Shown here: in pieces, positions 24,101-36,224 of the stretch | Layout of the letters: the number at the start of each line of letters is the position of its first letter | How positions within the stretch are numbered: position 1 is the stretch's first letter | Assembly: GCA_946406115.1 (NCBI GenBank) | Contig: OX291546.1 | Location: 14,501,019 to 14,565,018, forward strand | From: Apoda limacodes | Taxonomy: Eukaryota > Arthropoda > Insecta > Lepidoptera > Limacodidae | Reading direction: 5' to 3' | Length of the DNA stretch: 64,000 bases | The notes under the pieces: model-generated | Told to the model about the DNA's origin: nothing | Databases searched by the model: none | The model's input: the letters and a program-made list of their open reading frames with translations, nothing else | Position numbers and translations under genes: made by a program

Positions 24101-27100
24101 ATGGGTGTAGCCAGCTTTTGGATTTGGGAGGGACAGACCTGATAGAAAATGTCATTTTAATATAGTAAACATGTTCATTTTGAGCCAATTCCTTCAGGTA
24201 ATGGGCACCTAGGGGGGGGGGGGGGGCAGCTGCCCCTCCCCCCTGCCTGTACCTCGCTACGCCCATGATTTCAGGTGCAGGCTAAAATGTTTTAAGCGAC
24301 ACAAAAAAAATATTTAAGGTGCAGTCTAAATGTTTTAAGTAACATTAAAAATGGATTTCAAATGCAGGCATAACGATTCAAACGCCCTATAGGGTCATAT
24401 ATGACGTAATTTATGTTAGAAAAAACTGCTTAAGTTGAAATTACAAAATATCATGTCTGTATGACGTCCATCTTCTCCAAAATTTTATAAAATTTGTGTC
24501 GCATCAATCAAATCAGACTCAAAATACACCAAAACTTACTGATGTTTCAAGCGACAAAAAGTGCTCAGATCGCCACGAACGCAGAAAAATCTGGCGATTC
24601 CGAATATGTGTATAACTCAATATTGGCCAAAATGTCGCTTAATACAAATCGCCCGTGAACCCTCGATATGACATCCTACATTTAAAAAGGAAATATGTTT
24701 GACATCTTGCTTACGTGTATTTTATTGCGAGAAACTGGAAAAAAACGCCAATGTAACTATGGAAAAAAAAAAATTTTTTTTCTTCTATTTAAAATTCCGT
24801 AACCCAATCAGAAAAACGTTACCCTTGTAATTTCGTTATGTCTGTATTTCAGTTTTATAATACCACTGTTTTTCTGTCGTTTCTTCAAAAATCTAGAGAA
24901 ATGTGTATTATGTGACCCCCAATACAATTTTGTAATGAAATTGGGTTATAATCCATCTTCTTACACACTGTACACACCGTTATAAAATATTTACCAAAAG
25001 CGGTTAGTTTATTTTTTAGAATAGACTAGCTGACCTGGCAGACTTCGTTCTGCTGTATTATCTTGTTTGAAAAACAAAACATGGCTACCCCGTCGCATTC
25101 CTTGCCCGCGCAATATTCTATTACTGCTTGGCTCCTTATAGGGTCACCGCGTAATAGCCTTCCGGAAGAATTGGGCTATCGATTGCAAAAATAATTTTTC
25201 AATTCCGACGAGATAGATCCTCAGATTAGCGCGTTCAAACAAAAAACAAACTCTTTAGCTTTATGATAATATAGTATAGAACAAGAAAAAAAATACTATA
25301 CAGGTATTTATCATTGACGAAAAACAAATTGGATTAAGTACCTTCCTTCCTCCATTTTAGTACCTACCTCTGAAACGCGTTCAAAAGGCAGCAGCGGTGC
25401 GTCCAAAGAAGCCGCCTTCAAGTTGGCTCCTTTGAAAAAGCAGAGCTTGTGAAATGATTGTTATTTTACTTTTTATTGCAAAGGATAAACTCCTGTTTTA
25501 CTAATTTGAAAACAAAAGTTATGTTTTATTGTTGATTTATTTTATGTTACACGGTTTTGTATTGTTTTTATTTGGACTGACTAAACTAATTAATTTTTTA
25601 ACTTGTTTATTTTTAAGATAATTTCCTTTTGCATTATTATGATGACAATACATTTTATGTTCTATTCTATTGTCGATTTATTTCATGTTCCACATTTTTT
25701 AAATTTTGACTGAGTAGACTTAATTAATTTCTTAACTTATTTATTTTTAAGATATATGTTCCTTCTGCCTTATTATATTATGTTTTGAGGGTGATAAATT
25801 GATCTAGCTGGGTTTTATTTGTAGAAAACGTCTTTTTATTTGTGTTTTTAGGCAATGATAAACAGAAAAATATGACTGTTCTTGACATCAATTGGCGAGT
25901 AGTAATACTTTTATTTTTACCGACACAGCAACACTAAAGCTTGTGTCTTTACTTTAAAATTACTGTAGATAGTTGGTGACTTTTTTAGTCAATAAGACTT
26001 TTACAGCATTGTTGAATTATCAGTTTAATTGTTAGTATATTAAACTTCACCACTTTAGTGTGGGATTCATTAACTGAATAGATATATTGGTATGTCAATA
26101 ACTAAAGCCATTTAAATTAAGTAGTTTGTGATGGTAAAATTTCGTTACCAGTAGTTGTAGATATAGGTTATTGACTGACTGTTGAAGTAAATTTAAATGA
26201 TAAACTTATTTGAAATTGTATTATAACTAATAAAATAGATATATTGGTATATCAATAACTAAAGCCATGCAAAATAAGTAGTTTGTGATGGTAGAATTTT
26301 GTTACCAGTAGTTGTAGATATAGGTTATTGACTGACTGTTGAAGTATCTTTAAATGATAACCTTATTTGAAATTGTATTATAACTTATAAAATTAAAGTT
26401 TCTATAATAATGTAAGATAAGAAGTGGGATTCACAGCACACGCATGGCGACTTTCAATAAAATTAGACTTTCATTAAAGTATTACACTTACAAACTCCAG
26501 TTGCGGAGACCAAGTTGCTTTTCGAAAGTTAAGTGCAGCGACTGAAAATTTTCGATACCATGTTTTGTAAGATGCAATTAGCTGAAACACGATGCAGCAT
26601 TGATGCGGTCGCTAAATTGCCGGTTGCTTATGCATAATGTATCATAATTCTAATAAATTACTTTTAATTAAACTTAATACGTAATTAATGCCATAAATAT
26701 ATAAATGTCGAGAAACTAAACCACCTACTTTTCGCAGATGACATAGTACTGTTCTCAGAAAAAAGTGAAGAGTTAGAAATAATGCTCTAACAATTAGCAC
26801 AAGAAAGCTTAAAGGTAGGACTTTCTATGTACACTACAAAAACAAAGTTATGACAAACTCTGATAAAGTACCTATTTTAATTAATCAAGAACCAATAGAT
26901 TACGTAAGGAATACATTTATCTGGGTCAAGTCATAGCAACTAAAGATGTCATAGGAAAGGAAATAGACAGAAGAGTCATGAACTCATGGAAAAGGTACTG
27001 GTCCCTGAGTGTAGTCATAAAAAACAAAGACATCATCGTAAAATATAAATGAAAAGTATTTAACACCTGTATTTTACCTTGTCTCACGTATAGATGCCAA

Positions 27101-30100
27101 ACTTGGGCACTTACAGAAAAAATAAACAATAAACTAAGAGCATGCCAAAATTCAATGGAAAGAAGTGTTATCAGAGTTAAACTAAGTGACCAGGTAAAAT
27201 TACATACTATAAAAAGTAAAACATAATTCAAAGACACCGATAAAACTAATAGAACGCTGAAATTAACGGGCTACATGATGAGAGAGGAAACATCAAAGTG
27301 GACAAACACAGTTACGAAGTGGTACCCCTGAGGACATAAGAGGAAAAGTGGAAGGCAAATTATAATATGGGAGGATGATATAAAAAGAACAGTAGGAAAA
27401 ATGTGGTCACGCGTAGCAAGGAGCAGGATTGAGTGGAGAGCCTTATAGGAAGCTTATGTCACAAGACAACTGTTAACAAACAAAGGGAAGAAGAAAATAA
27501 ACAATAGTTACTGCATACATTTTTAATTCATTGAACTTAATTAATGAAAATATGTTAACAGTAATAAAAGCTAAATTATTATTATTATATAATGCCAACC
27601 AAATTTGATACTAGTGCTGCAGGCATTATCCACTTTCAATATTTTAAACTGATTAATTTCTAGATGTTGAATACTTTGAAATTCATAATACCTAGGTATG
27701 TTACTTCTTTTTCAGAATGAAATGGCAAAGAGTGGAGCATATGAAGTGAATGATCACAATGAATGCACGAAAGATAGCAACAATGAGAACAGTGATAGTG
27801 ACGTAGAGGTATTTGCATCTATACATAATTATTATAAACATTTATTACTGGAACCTATATTTTGTAGATAGGCTTTTTTAAAATATGTTTTAAAACATAA
27901 AACAAATTTTATGAGCTGTAAATCTACTGCAGCGCTAAATGTAAATGTAAATCTAGTGGCGGCTAGTGTAGTGTATTCTCTAGTTCGAGGTATATAGTAT
28001 ATATAGTATAGCTCAATGTTTTTAATAATACAATTTACTAGAGTGGTTAAAATTTATTTTAGGATGAGTTAGCGACTCTTCTAGGTATGAAATGTGCAGT
28101 TTACCACACACACAAATGGGGTGGACAGCCAACTCTTCATAATGCTATGGTTTCTGCTGTAGTGCCAAGGCAAAATGATGATCAATTTAATGACATACAG
28201 GTTTGTATATTTAATTTATAATTCTTTTATTTACTTTAAGATGTAGCATATTTTATCTTATGTATAATGGTAAAATTCTAATTGTTTAATGGAGCAACCA
28301 ATTTAAACACTATAGCATAAAGAAACTTAAGAGGCAGTATTACGAGACAGTAAACTTGAGTAAAGATAAGGACGACGCGATGTGTAACTAAGTGTGCGTG
28401 AGTAGTGCAACTACAGTTTGTAACACTTCAGTAATATGAAAAAATGCTTTTGCTTTGAATTACGACAGTGTTTTGTTAAATTTGTAAAGTAATAAGACTT
28501 TAAAGATTTCTAAGCCTAAAAAGTTTAAAAATAATTCAAAATGTGACAACCTAGGATTACTTTATTGTACAAAAGTCAATTACTTAATTATGTTTTCACA
28601 TGTTTGTAAGGGTTTGAGTTATATCCCGTAGAACATTATCATTAATTTCCAGTTGGATCTACTGAGCAGATTCAAAAGAAACCTTGATAAAAATTTATAA
28701 TTTAGGTACTATGGCGTCTTAATGCTAAATTAATTCTCTACCATTTTCAGGTTCGAGTACTATTTACTCATCCAACTCACACAGAGATGTTGCCTTGTCC
28801 ATTCTTTCTTGACGGCGACTGCAAATTTAATGATGAACAATGTAGGTGAGTTTGTATTTAGGATAACGTTCACACTACTAGGTTTACAAGAATGAGTCAA
28901 AGCATTAGCGTTTCGTTCGGATCCTTCAGATCTCTAAAAAGAGGACACTCCGTTACATTTTCGCAATATAAATCAAGATGACGTTGCTGATCAAACACCA
29001 CGAAATTTTGAAGACATGTTCTAGTAATAAATATCTAGGTCTGCAGTGTGCCAGTATTCCATTAAATTTTATAGTTCAAAAGTGATACAGGATTCTAGTT
29101 TTTCATACAAATGGTTTTAAAAAAGATTTCTAGTTAATATAACGTTTTACAAGATTTTGAAAAAACCACTGACCTAGGTATTAGGCTTGGGATTATGACT
29201 AAGAAATTTTACAGTGATTGATCAGTAAATGTCAAAAACAAATGAGAAATTCGTTTGTATGAAGCCTGCTGCGAGGCGCCGCGAATCGTATCCTCTTAAA
29301 TTTATAGATCCTGCCCAACAGTAAAATCATACCTGTTGGTTTATGGTCATTTTAAATGACGATCTCCTTGTTATATGCAGGTATTCTCATGGTTCTTTAG
29401 TACAACTGTCACAACTGAAAGATGCCATTGACCCTGATTTTGACTCAATCAAAGTCGGAAGTAGAATACTCCTAAAACTCAAACCGCCAGATGATGAGGT
29501 TAGTATATTTCTTATATAATTTTATTCTGTTAAATGCTTTGATTGGTATTTTGAATAACCTTTACAAATGGCTTCTTGCTTTAAATAAAACTCTGGTCCT
29601 TTCATTTTTTCAGAATAAAAATCAGTTTGAAATACTGTCATTTGAATGTATATATTACAGGATATAAGTTTAACTAAAAAGGCAACTGAAAAATATCATT
29701 TATGGCATAGGAGCATAGTAAAGAGTGTGGATTTAGACAAGAGATCTTGTATAGTTAAACTTGAACAAGGTATTAAGACAGGAGAGAAGAGGAAATCATG
29801 TTCAGATGAATTTTACTGTAAATTTGAAGAGATATTCCCACTTAACAGTATGTAAATTAACTTATTGATTTTATATTTTTGGTAGACCAGAGTTAAGAAA
29901 AATGATATTTGATCACAGATTAACGATAAGTTCCACATGTTGATGCAGTTAAAATTTTTAATTGAAAAAATACTTCATAGCAATTATTCATACTACTAGC
30001 GTGGCAATCAAGCTTACGGTCCGTCTGATGTTCAGCGGTCACCGTAGGCTATGGTCGCTTGCAACATTAGGGGCATGATTCGTGCGTTGCCAACCCATTA

Positions 30101-32825
30101 GAAATCTACTTACGTCTTTATTGAAAAACCTCATACTGTAGTTTCTAGAGAAAACCTTTAAGTAGTGTTTTTTTAAGTATCTTCACTAGTCTGGCTTTAG
30201 TAATAAACAGGGCTTGACTGTATACTGAGATGCGAAAACCCTGAAGTTACATATACTTTGTAATTTATTAATGCAATTCAAACATTTTACTTTGGCACAT
30301 TTAGTAGACTTCAATATTTCCAGTATTCTTTTCTTTTAACCTGACTTTGATCTAATCCATCTTGCAGATGAAAATGAAGATTCTGAATCGGATGATAGTA
30401 TTAGTGATACTGAATACCCTGAAAGGAAAAATGTCCGATCTGACGTCATCGAAGGTCGGAACCTGCTAATAGAACAAAGTCTCGTTAATAATTCTCCAGC
30501 TATGGGAGAATGGGAACGCCATACTAGAGTGAGTATGTATGAGTTTATAATTTTTCTGTACATCATAACCATGTATAACTTACTCAAAACCTGTTAAATT
30601 AATAATCTTGACGTAGGTTATTATAAGCCCACCCCTAAATATAAATAAGTCATATGAAAAAAGTTTTTCAATCTCCATTTCAGACCCCATTTCCAATAAC
30701 TGAAGATTTATTATCATATTTCATAGCACCAAAACATCAGAATGTACTGTATTTATTAACATTTACTAATAAAAGTGTATCAGTGGATGAGACCGGCTTA
30801 CGTTAAGCTGTAGACGTTTTTTGGCTAAGAATAAATCTGTGGACGCTATTGAACTTTACTCAAGCATTTTATTTCTAAACTACCAACGCCTTTAACAATA
30901 TCTAATAAAAATAAGCATTTCAAAATATCTATCTACCAAATTGTATTATACAAACGAAGTTTCGTAAGTATAAATATTAATGTAGTAGATCCTCAATTAA
31001 TGTGTTGTTTTTGCAGGGAATAGGCTCCAAGTTAATGCTGGCTATGGGCTACGTACCGGGGACGGGTTTGGGCTCAGAGGGGCGCGGGCGCGTGCAACCT
31101 GTTGAGGCTCGCATTGTGCCGCTAGGAAAAAGTCTCGATCACTGTATGGCGCTTACAGAGAAGGCTGGCAACCAAGATCCCTTGAAGGTAACTTGTTATT
31201 AAAGGCTATCAGATATTATTGTCATCATAGTTGTTTATGCAGTTCGAATATTAGGTAAGGGCCCCTTCGACCATCATTAATTATAATTTTTACTACCTTA
31301 CCATTATTTAATATTAATAATTAAATAGGCATTTGACGTCCAAAGCTTCAGCTTCAGGTCCAAGATCCAAGATCCCAGAGCTGCCAGACTTCGTTATTTT
31401 AAAACACAGCAAATATTTTCACAATAGCTATATAATATGAAGGTAACAATAGTATGCATACTTGCTGCTTAAAAAAGTGTCCATTTTACAAATAACAGGT
31501 ACTAAATGTGTGTGTGTGTGTGTGTACACATTCTTGGCACACCCCTTACAGAATATCAAAATATATGTGTTTGTAAACAACAAACCTTGCGAATATTAAA
31601 CATACAAAAAAATACTGTTCGTTTAATAGTTAGACTAATATGTTCTGATAAAGAGCCAAGGTTTAAAAATACCTAAAAATCGCATTTTTTACAATAGAAT
31701 AGCTTTGCTGGTTTTGATGTATGTTATATGTACAGTATTGTTAGAAACCATCTCTCCTCACTGCCAGACGGATTCCGTGGTGCGAAACTTCTTGCAGACG
31801 CAGTAAAAGCTCAGAAAAATGAAGAAACCCACGTCGTAGTTGCAAGTCTGAATTTTATATATAATTATTATTTCGATGACTAATTTGAGACCCTTTGTAA
31901 GCGGCCAGACCAATCTGCAGGGTGTTATATTCCGCCAGACACGATAAAATATATACACACAAAATAAATAAAATGTATCGCACTGGTAAGAATCGGCGTG
32001 AAGGCATTTTATGTAATAGGATCTGGCCCCTGAAAAGCGTCTGTCAGTAGTGCTCTTTAGTTTGCAATAATAATATTCAATCAGTTAAACATAATATACA
32101 AACTAGTTATACTACTTTAATTATATAAATGTATGTATGTACCACTACATGTTATTTGAAAATGGGGTACCATTTTCAAGCTGGCAAGTATACATACGTT
32201 TTTCACCTATATAATATGTTTTCATTTTGAAAATATTAGCCATGCTAAAAGGACGCATTGCTTAAATACAAAGTCCGCTTGTTATTAAAAAGTAGGATTT
32301 TTCAATTGAATCTAAATTAAACCCTGTAATGAGGTGTAGATATTAGAGTAAAATTATTTTAGATCTGCCATTGTATACTACTTACTATATAATATTTGTC
32401 AGGTGGAACAAAAACTAAAACGATTACAGAAGAAAGAGGAAGAACGAAATAAACGTGCTTATGAGCGCGAAAAAGAAAGAGAGAGAAGGAATGTCTTCAA
32501 CTTCATCAACAAGACCTTAGGAGACAAGCCTGATGAAGCCGAACCATCATCATCTACTTCATCTATAAATATTAAACAATCTACTAGCAAAGATTTAAAT
32601 ATTGAACATTTTAAAATAACAGAAGACACAAAGAAAATTGAACGAGAAATAGTTAAGCTAAATAACTCTCTTAGTAGACAAGCCCAAGGAACAAGCGGCC
32701 ATAGGAGCATTGCTATGCAAATCAATGAGAAAACTAGAGAATTGCATTCACTTAGAGATAAAGAAAAGCAAATAACAAAAGAACAAATACATAGAAAAGA
32801 TAAGAAAAAGATGACTGTATTTTAA
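18187..32825 (+). CDS. ZGPAT: ZGPAT homologue: CCCH zinc finger and G-patch protein
   Basis: Ten exons join in frame to 548 codons: 18187-18228, 18336-18554, 27716-27808, 28063-28200, 28751-28845, 29381-29498, 29661-29847, 30368-30528, 31017-31187, 32403-32825. All introns have GT/AG borders. The start '[14 protein letters not shown]' and the end 'KKKMTVF' match the family's ends. Order: N-terminal helices; an acidic stretch; '[13 protein letters not shown]'; a CCCH finger '[20 protein letters not shown]' (C-X7-C-X6-C-X3-H) across exons 5/6; a Tudor-like region in exons 6-7; an acidic linker; a G-patch in exon 9 ('[19 protein letters not shown]'); and a basic coiled-coil tail. Human ZGPAT, of similar length, is a nuclear DNA-binding repressor and its relatives are tied to spliceosome disassembly; the role here is inferred from that. 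Confidence 0.93.
18611..18817 (-). repeat. TIR-bearing dispersed repeat, near-complete copy (207 bp)
   Basis: The left end 'ttatactactaaggtgg' and the right end 'ccaccttagtggtataa' are inverted copies of each other, so this family has terminal inverted repeats. The core contains 'tcaggcggaccgtaggcttg' and 'ctacagtatggggttcttc'. Other copies: 5069, 16565, 29990, 34277, 35431, 35784 and 56221. It behaves like a MITE. No coding capacity. Confidence 0.7.
19745..22560 (-). pseudogene. Decayed DDE-type DNA transposon (insect family with 'YSD.C.GQNK')
   Basis: On the - strand the pieces run in order from an acidic, repeat-containing N-terminal part (21854-21456) through '[20 protein letters not shown]' (about 21280-21225), '[20 protein letters not shown]' (about 21050), '[17 protein letters not shown]' (about 20730) and '[18 protein letters not shown]' (about 20520) to '[15 protein letters not shown]' (about 20300) and '[15 protein letters not shown]' (about 20230), ending near 19770. 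These blocks and their order belong to a large insect transposon family with an RNase H-like DDE core, whose class name I cannot give with confidence. At least four frameshifts or stops occur (near 21340, 20990, 20770, 20380 and 20010), so it is dead. No inverted ends were identified. Confidence 0.65.
21620..21790 (-). repeat. Imperfect in-gene repeat coding 'PPEKD'-type units
   Basis: Inside the transposon N-terminal frame, units of about 27-30 bp repeat: the encoded text alternates '[10 protein letters not shown]', 'VPSKNDADA', 'PPEKDDSVA' and 'PPEKVDDVE'. This is a diverged acidic tandem repeat, probably a flexible linker. Confidence 0.5.
22641..22687 (+). repeat. 45-bp direct repeat, copy 1 (copy 2 at 23287-23331)
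   Basis: The block 'ctattcttgtttcgtatttt' and its flanks occur here and again about 645 bp downstream with one or two mismatches. The pair lies just beyond the N-terminal end of the decayed transposon and could mark nested insertions or a partial duplication of its end. Confidence 0.5.
22688..24099. other. Non-coding stretch in ZGPAT intron 2
   Basis: Holds copy 2 of the direct repeat (23287-23331) and, at about 23345-23432, the right-end block of the dispersed repeat family seen at 413-957 ('gacagacagagagcgg' to 'acaaagccataaaa'). A GC-rich segment at 23780-23930 is unassigned. Confidence 0.4.
24100..24267. mobile_element. hAT-like miniature element, 168 bp, with 8-bp target duplication
   Basis: The ends are inverted: 'catgggtgtagc' on the left and, reversed, 'catgggcgtagc' on the right. 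Identical 8-bp flanks 'atttcagg' (24092-24099 and 24268-24275) are an exact target duplication of hAT length. The interior includes a G/C homopolymer near 24211-24242. No coding capacity. The pieces fit together well, so the class call is fairly secure. Confidence 0.8.
24276..25489. other. Non-coding stretch in ZGPAT intron 2
   Basis: AT-rich. Around 25020-25200 it resembles the start of the dispersed retro-tail family ('gactagctgacctggcagac'). Two short near-repeats beginning 'gatttcaggtgcaggc' and 'ggatttcaaatgcaggc' occur near 24268 and 24353. Confidence 0.35.
25490..25780. repeat. Diverged tandem duplication, unit about 140 bp
   Basis: The order 'ttattttatgttacac' ... 'ctaattaattttttaacttg' ... 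'tatttttaagata' ... 'tccttttgc' is followed by a second set 'ttatttcatgttccac' ... 'cttaattaatttcttaactt' ... 'tatttttaagata' ... 'ttccttctgc'. Two head-to-tail units are visible with clear divergence. Confidence 0.55.
26077..26392. repeat. Recent tandem duplication, unit 157 bp, two copies
   Basis: Two head-to-tail units begin 'aatagatatattggtat' at 26077 and 26234 and share long identical runs such as 'agtagttgtagatatagg' and 'ttattgactgactgttgaag'. Only scattered mismatches separate them, so the duplication is younger than that at 25490. Confidence 0.85.
26695..27505 (+). pseudogene. RTE-type LINE remnant: reverse transcriptase end and C-terminal part
   Basis: Broken frames on the + strand give '[12 protein letters not shown]' with the catalytic FADD at 26731-26742, then '[10 protein letters not shown]', '[12 protein letters not shown]' followed by 'CQTWALTEK', and 'SRIEWRAL' near the end, followed by an A-rich tail. 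This order matches RTE-clade LINEs of Lepidoptera. Stops and shifts are frequent. It lies in ZGPAT intron 2 on the same strand as the gene. Confidence 0.7.
29990..30160 (+). repeat. TIR-bearing dispersed repeat copy in ZGPAT intron 7
   Basis: Reads 'gtggcaatcaagcttacggt' then 'ggtcaccgtaggctatgg' and ends 'catactgtagtttctaga'. Same family as 18611-18817; the outer inverted end is eroded. Confidence 0.6.
31508..31524 (+). repeat. (GT)n microsatellite in ZGPAT intron 9
   Basis: A short run of alternating G and T ('gtgtgtgtgtgtgtgt') is visible. No functional reading. Confidence 0.6.
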
Positions 32826-33122
32826 CGAAAATGCTGAAGTATTAAATAGGGTATTTGATTTTTTTTTTACGCAGTCATGAGAAATCTTTTACGAGTCTCA
32901 AATATTTGCGAAAGCAAAAAATTCTAGTATGAACTAGTTTTGAGGCGTTAATATTTAAATAAATAACGGTTATACGTCATGGAGTTGTAATCGTAGTATA
33001 GTACGAAATGTTGATTGTTGCAATTATCTCATTAAAGTTTGTGTTAGCAAATGTCTAAAAAGTTGACTGTGAATGTAAAGGACGATACAAAATTATAAAC
33101 CTGAATTTTAAATTAGTACTTT

Positions 33123-33128
33123 AATAAA
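33123..33128 (+). terminator. Polyadenylation signal for ZGPAT
   Basis: AATAAA about 300 bp after the ZGPAT stop codon on the same strand. Other A/T-rich candidates exist downstream (for example 33247), so the site is not unique. Confidence 0.4.
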
Positions 33129-33661
33129 GTTTAAATCAAACCATACCTAGGTATTAGGCCATTTTTTGCTCGGCAATTATTTTTTATAATACGAACTATA
33201 TTATAACCATGAAATTATGACTACATTTAAGATACCCTAATTGTATAATAAACATATTAGATATTGAAATATTAAGTAATTTTTTTTATTGTATTTCAAG
33301 TACTTGCTTTAAGTTGAACGTAAGTGTTCCTGCGCCTATAACTTTCCTCGGCTATCAAATGCAAAAGGAATTATGAAAATCGGACTATAGTTCTATAGAT
33401 AAGCGCGTACAAATATGCAAACTGTAGTTTCACTTACTTTATTAGCGTAGACTTCGCAATAAACTTGCATAGAGGACTTACAAAAAACAGTTAAGACCAT
33501 GTCAGGCTGTGCTTAGTGTAAGGTTCCTTAGCCTTTACTATGTTGTTTATGTTCGAAAATAAGCTCGACTTTGTTTTTGAAAGTAAGTTCTGTATATATA
33601 TGTATTTCACAATGACTTAATAAAAAGAATTACGGATATTACGAATAAATATATTATTATA

Positions 33662-35095
33662 ACTAGCTGATGCCCGCGACTTTGACAGTTTTTGACTGTT
33701 TACGGGTTTCCAAAAAGACTTTCCACCCTCATTTTTCCCCCTTAGAAGATGAATTCTTTCTTAATGCTTGCGTATGTTATAACTAAAACGTTAGTGCAAA
33801 ATTTGAAATCCATAAAAATATCTCAGTATTACTGGCATTACCTACAAAAATATTAGAATTGTTATATAAATTATTGATCCCCTGTTTTGTCCTCTAGTCT
33901 AGGGGATGATTTTCCAAAAAACAGTGAAATACTTAAACCTTTATTTTAAACCTCGAGGCCAAATACCAATTATTATGCATTTAGCTTGAGAAACCTATAA
34001 AAGAAGATTATAACAAAAACCTTTGTGAAAAATCCTAAGTCTTAGACAAAATAATATTGGAATTCTTAGACAAATAATTAACCACTATTTTCTAAAAACA
34101 GTGAAAAAATCTTTATTTAACATAGGGTGATGGCATACCCAAACGAGTTTGCAAGAATTTGATTATTTTTGTTAGTCCTGAGTACACTTTTTGACGTTAT
34201 AAAAATATGTTATAGTTCAAACCTAAATAATGTGTAAAGTGGATTTGCTAATATTATAATAATTTGTTTTTTTTTATTCCACCAAGATGGCAAACAAGCA
34301 CACGGTCCGCCTGATGATAAGTGGTCACCTTGGAAAACTAATAAAAAATATATACAATATTGGCTATTAAAACAGATTTTCAACGTGCGTTCACGTGCTA
34401 GCGCCTATCGTACGAAGAACTGTCTGTATGCTTCAATAGCCTATGTCTTTTTACACCGGTCTTAACGGCACGTTTTTGCTAGGGTATGCCATAGCCTTAA
34501 AGACCGATCACCATTTTTTTGCATTTACCTTTAAAACTGACTGATTGATACACCAACCTCCAAGCCCCATTTTAATAATCTCATAACAGGAATGTTTTTG
34601 CAAAATTTCAAGTTTATATAACGAAATACTAAGTTTTGTGCATTTAACTTTAAAAGTGACGGATTTTCATACAAACTTTTAGCCCCATTACACCCTCTTA
34701 GGGGATGAATTTCGCAAAATCCATTCTTAATGCTCACGTAACAGAAACCTCTGTACTATACAAATTCTCATACAAACTTTCAACCCCTATTTTACCCCAT
34801 TAGAGGATGATTTTCTAAAAACAGTGAAACGGATAAATCTTGATTATCAACTTTTAGGCCAAATACCAAGTTTTATGCATTTAGCTTTAAAAATGACGGA
34901 TTTCCATACAAAATTCCAACCCCTATTTTACCCGCTACGGGAATGAATTTCAAAAAATCCGTTCTTAGTGCTCACTTACATCATTTAACGAATGTTTGTG
35001 CAATATGTTATGCTTCTAGACCCAGTAGCTTCAGCTATGCGTTGATCGATCAGTCAGACAGCCAGAATAATAGTTCGCTTATTCAAGTTACGTCA
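33662..35095 (+). repeat. Long dispersed repeat with internal tandem units of about 230 bp
   Basis: Starts with 'ctagctgatgcccgcgactt', a very common start of a lepidopteran dispersed repeat. Inside, the same blocks return in order: 'ccaaataccaa', 'ttatgcatttagctt', 'tgacggatt', 'catacaaa', 'cccctattttac' and 'ggatga', with copies near 33950, 34600 and 34850. A TIR-repeat scrap is inserted at 34277-34332. No coding region is visible. Confidence 0.55.
34277..34332 (+). repeat. TIR-bearing dispersed repeat, short copy
   Basis: 'ccaccaagatggcaaacaag' followed by 'cacggtccgcctgatgat' and 'gtggtcacctt'; truncated after that. It interrupts the longer repeat at 33662-35095. Confidence 0.55.
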
Positions 35096-35430
35096 AATAA
35101 TTAATCCAATCCAATTTCAGTTTCTTTAGCCCTCTACATCTCAGCACACAAGTACTAAAACTTTACACTAAAAACTTGATACTTTAATCTTGATATTCTC
35201 AAAAAACATAATTTCTAAGACCTTTCGACCATTTTTTTTTTTGCTTCAAAAAACCTTCCGATTACCTGTTTCGGCAGATCTTTAAATTTAAAACGAAAAG
35301 AAACGAAAAATAATGCAGGCAATAAAAAATATGCGTAAATCTTGTAGAAAATCAGAAAAATGTTTATTAAACACAAAAAATACAAGATATTAAAAACTGT
35401 AATGAGTAAATGGAGTTACCTGGATGTGAT

Positions 35431-35458
35431 GACGTGGACCGCAAGCTTGTTTGCACCT
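35431..35458 (-). repeat. TIR-bearing dispersed repeat, scrap
   Basis: 'gtggaccgcaagcttgtttg' is the reverse complement of the family core; only this part remains. Confidence 0.4.
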
Positions 35459-35783
35459 TTTTTTTTGAAGTGAAAACTTCTTTAGCGGCGTTGTGCACTT
35501 TTTTTGGTATGGGTAAAAAATTATAAACTCGCGTCAGGTCACGTGTCCTAATCGTGGAAATTCGTAAGACGGAAACCGTAATGCCACGCCTATTATAATT
35601 TTTATTTTTAGTATTTGCGATTATGAGTAGTACAGGGAGGTTGGATATGGAATTTTAATTCTATGACAGATTGCGATGTCAAAGACATGTCTTGTGACAT
35701 ATTTGAGTGTTAAGCGCGAATCGTGTGTAAAGGTTTTCACTTCTGCCGGCACTCCCGGAGTGCAACTCGTTTTTTTTTTTTTT

Positions 35784-35955
35784 AATACCACTAAGGTGCC
35801 AATCAAGTTTACGGTCCGCCTGATGGTAAGCGGTCACCGTAGCCTATGGACGCTTGCAACACCAGGGGTATCACTTGCGCGTTGCCGACCCTTCACAAAT
35901 CTAATAACTTCTTTCTTGAAGAACTCCATACTGTAGTCCTTGCAGTGGTATATAA
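35784..35955 (+). repeat. TIR-bearing dispersed repeat, near-complete copy
   Basis: Starts 'aataccactaaggtgcc' after a T run and ends 'gcagtggtatat' before an A run, so both inverted ends are present. The full core 'tacggtccgcctgatggtaa' to 'ccatactgtagtcctt' is intact. Confidence 0.7.
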
Positions 35956-36224
35956 AAAAAAATCGTAGTGCCCAACCGTATAAATCGATTTTGATTGAGT
36001 TTTTATTTTGAAAGGTGACTTGATCAAGTGCTTAGCCATGATTTAAGAAAATCTGTTTAGCCATTTATGACTTCCACAGGTCCGGTTCTATACTTAGTAT
36101 CCCGTTACTTCACCGATATTACAAGAACAAAATACCCTTCAACTGAGCAGCATTACTTAGATTCTGCAGAATACCCAACATGCATACCCCTTGACTATGC
36201 TTATTTGACAAGTTCTGGGACTAA

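Larger units (their letters stand above)
18555..27715 (+). other. ZGPAT intron 2 (9.2 kb), a transposon graveyard
   Basis: This intron holds a TIR repeat (18611-18817), a decayed DDE transposon (19745-22560), a hAT-like miniature element (24100-24267), two tandem duplications (25490-25780 and 26077-26392) and an RTE LINE fragment (26695-27505). The donor is 'atg|gttagt' and the acceptor 'tttttcag|aat'. No nested cellular gene was recognised. Confidence 0.8.

Noticed and set aside
31508..31524. GT microsatellite as a regulatory element
   Set aside because: Too short and without any supporting context.
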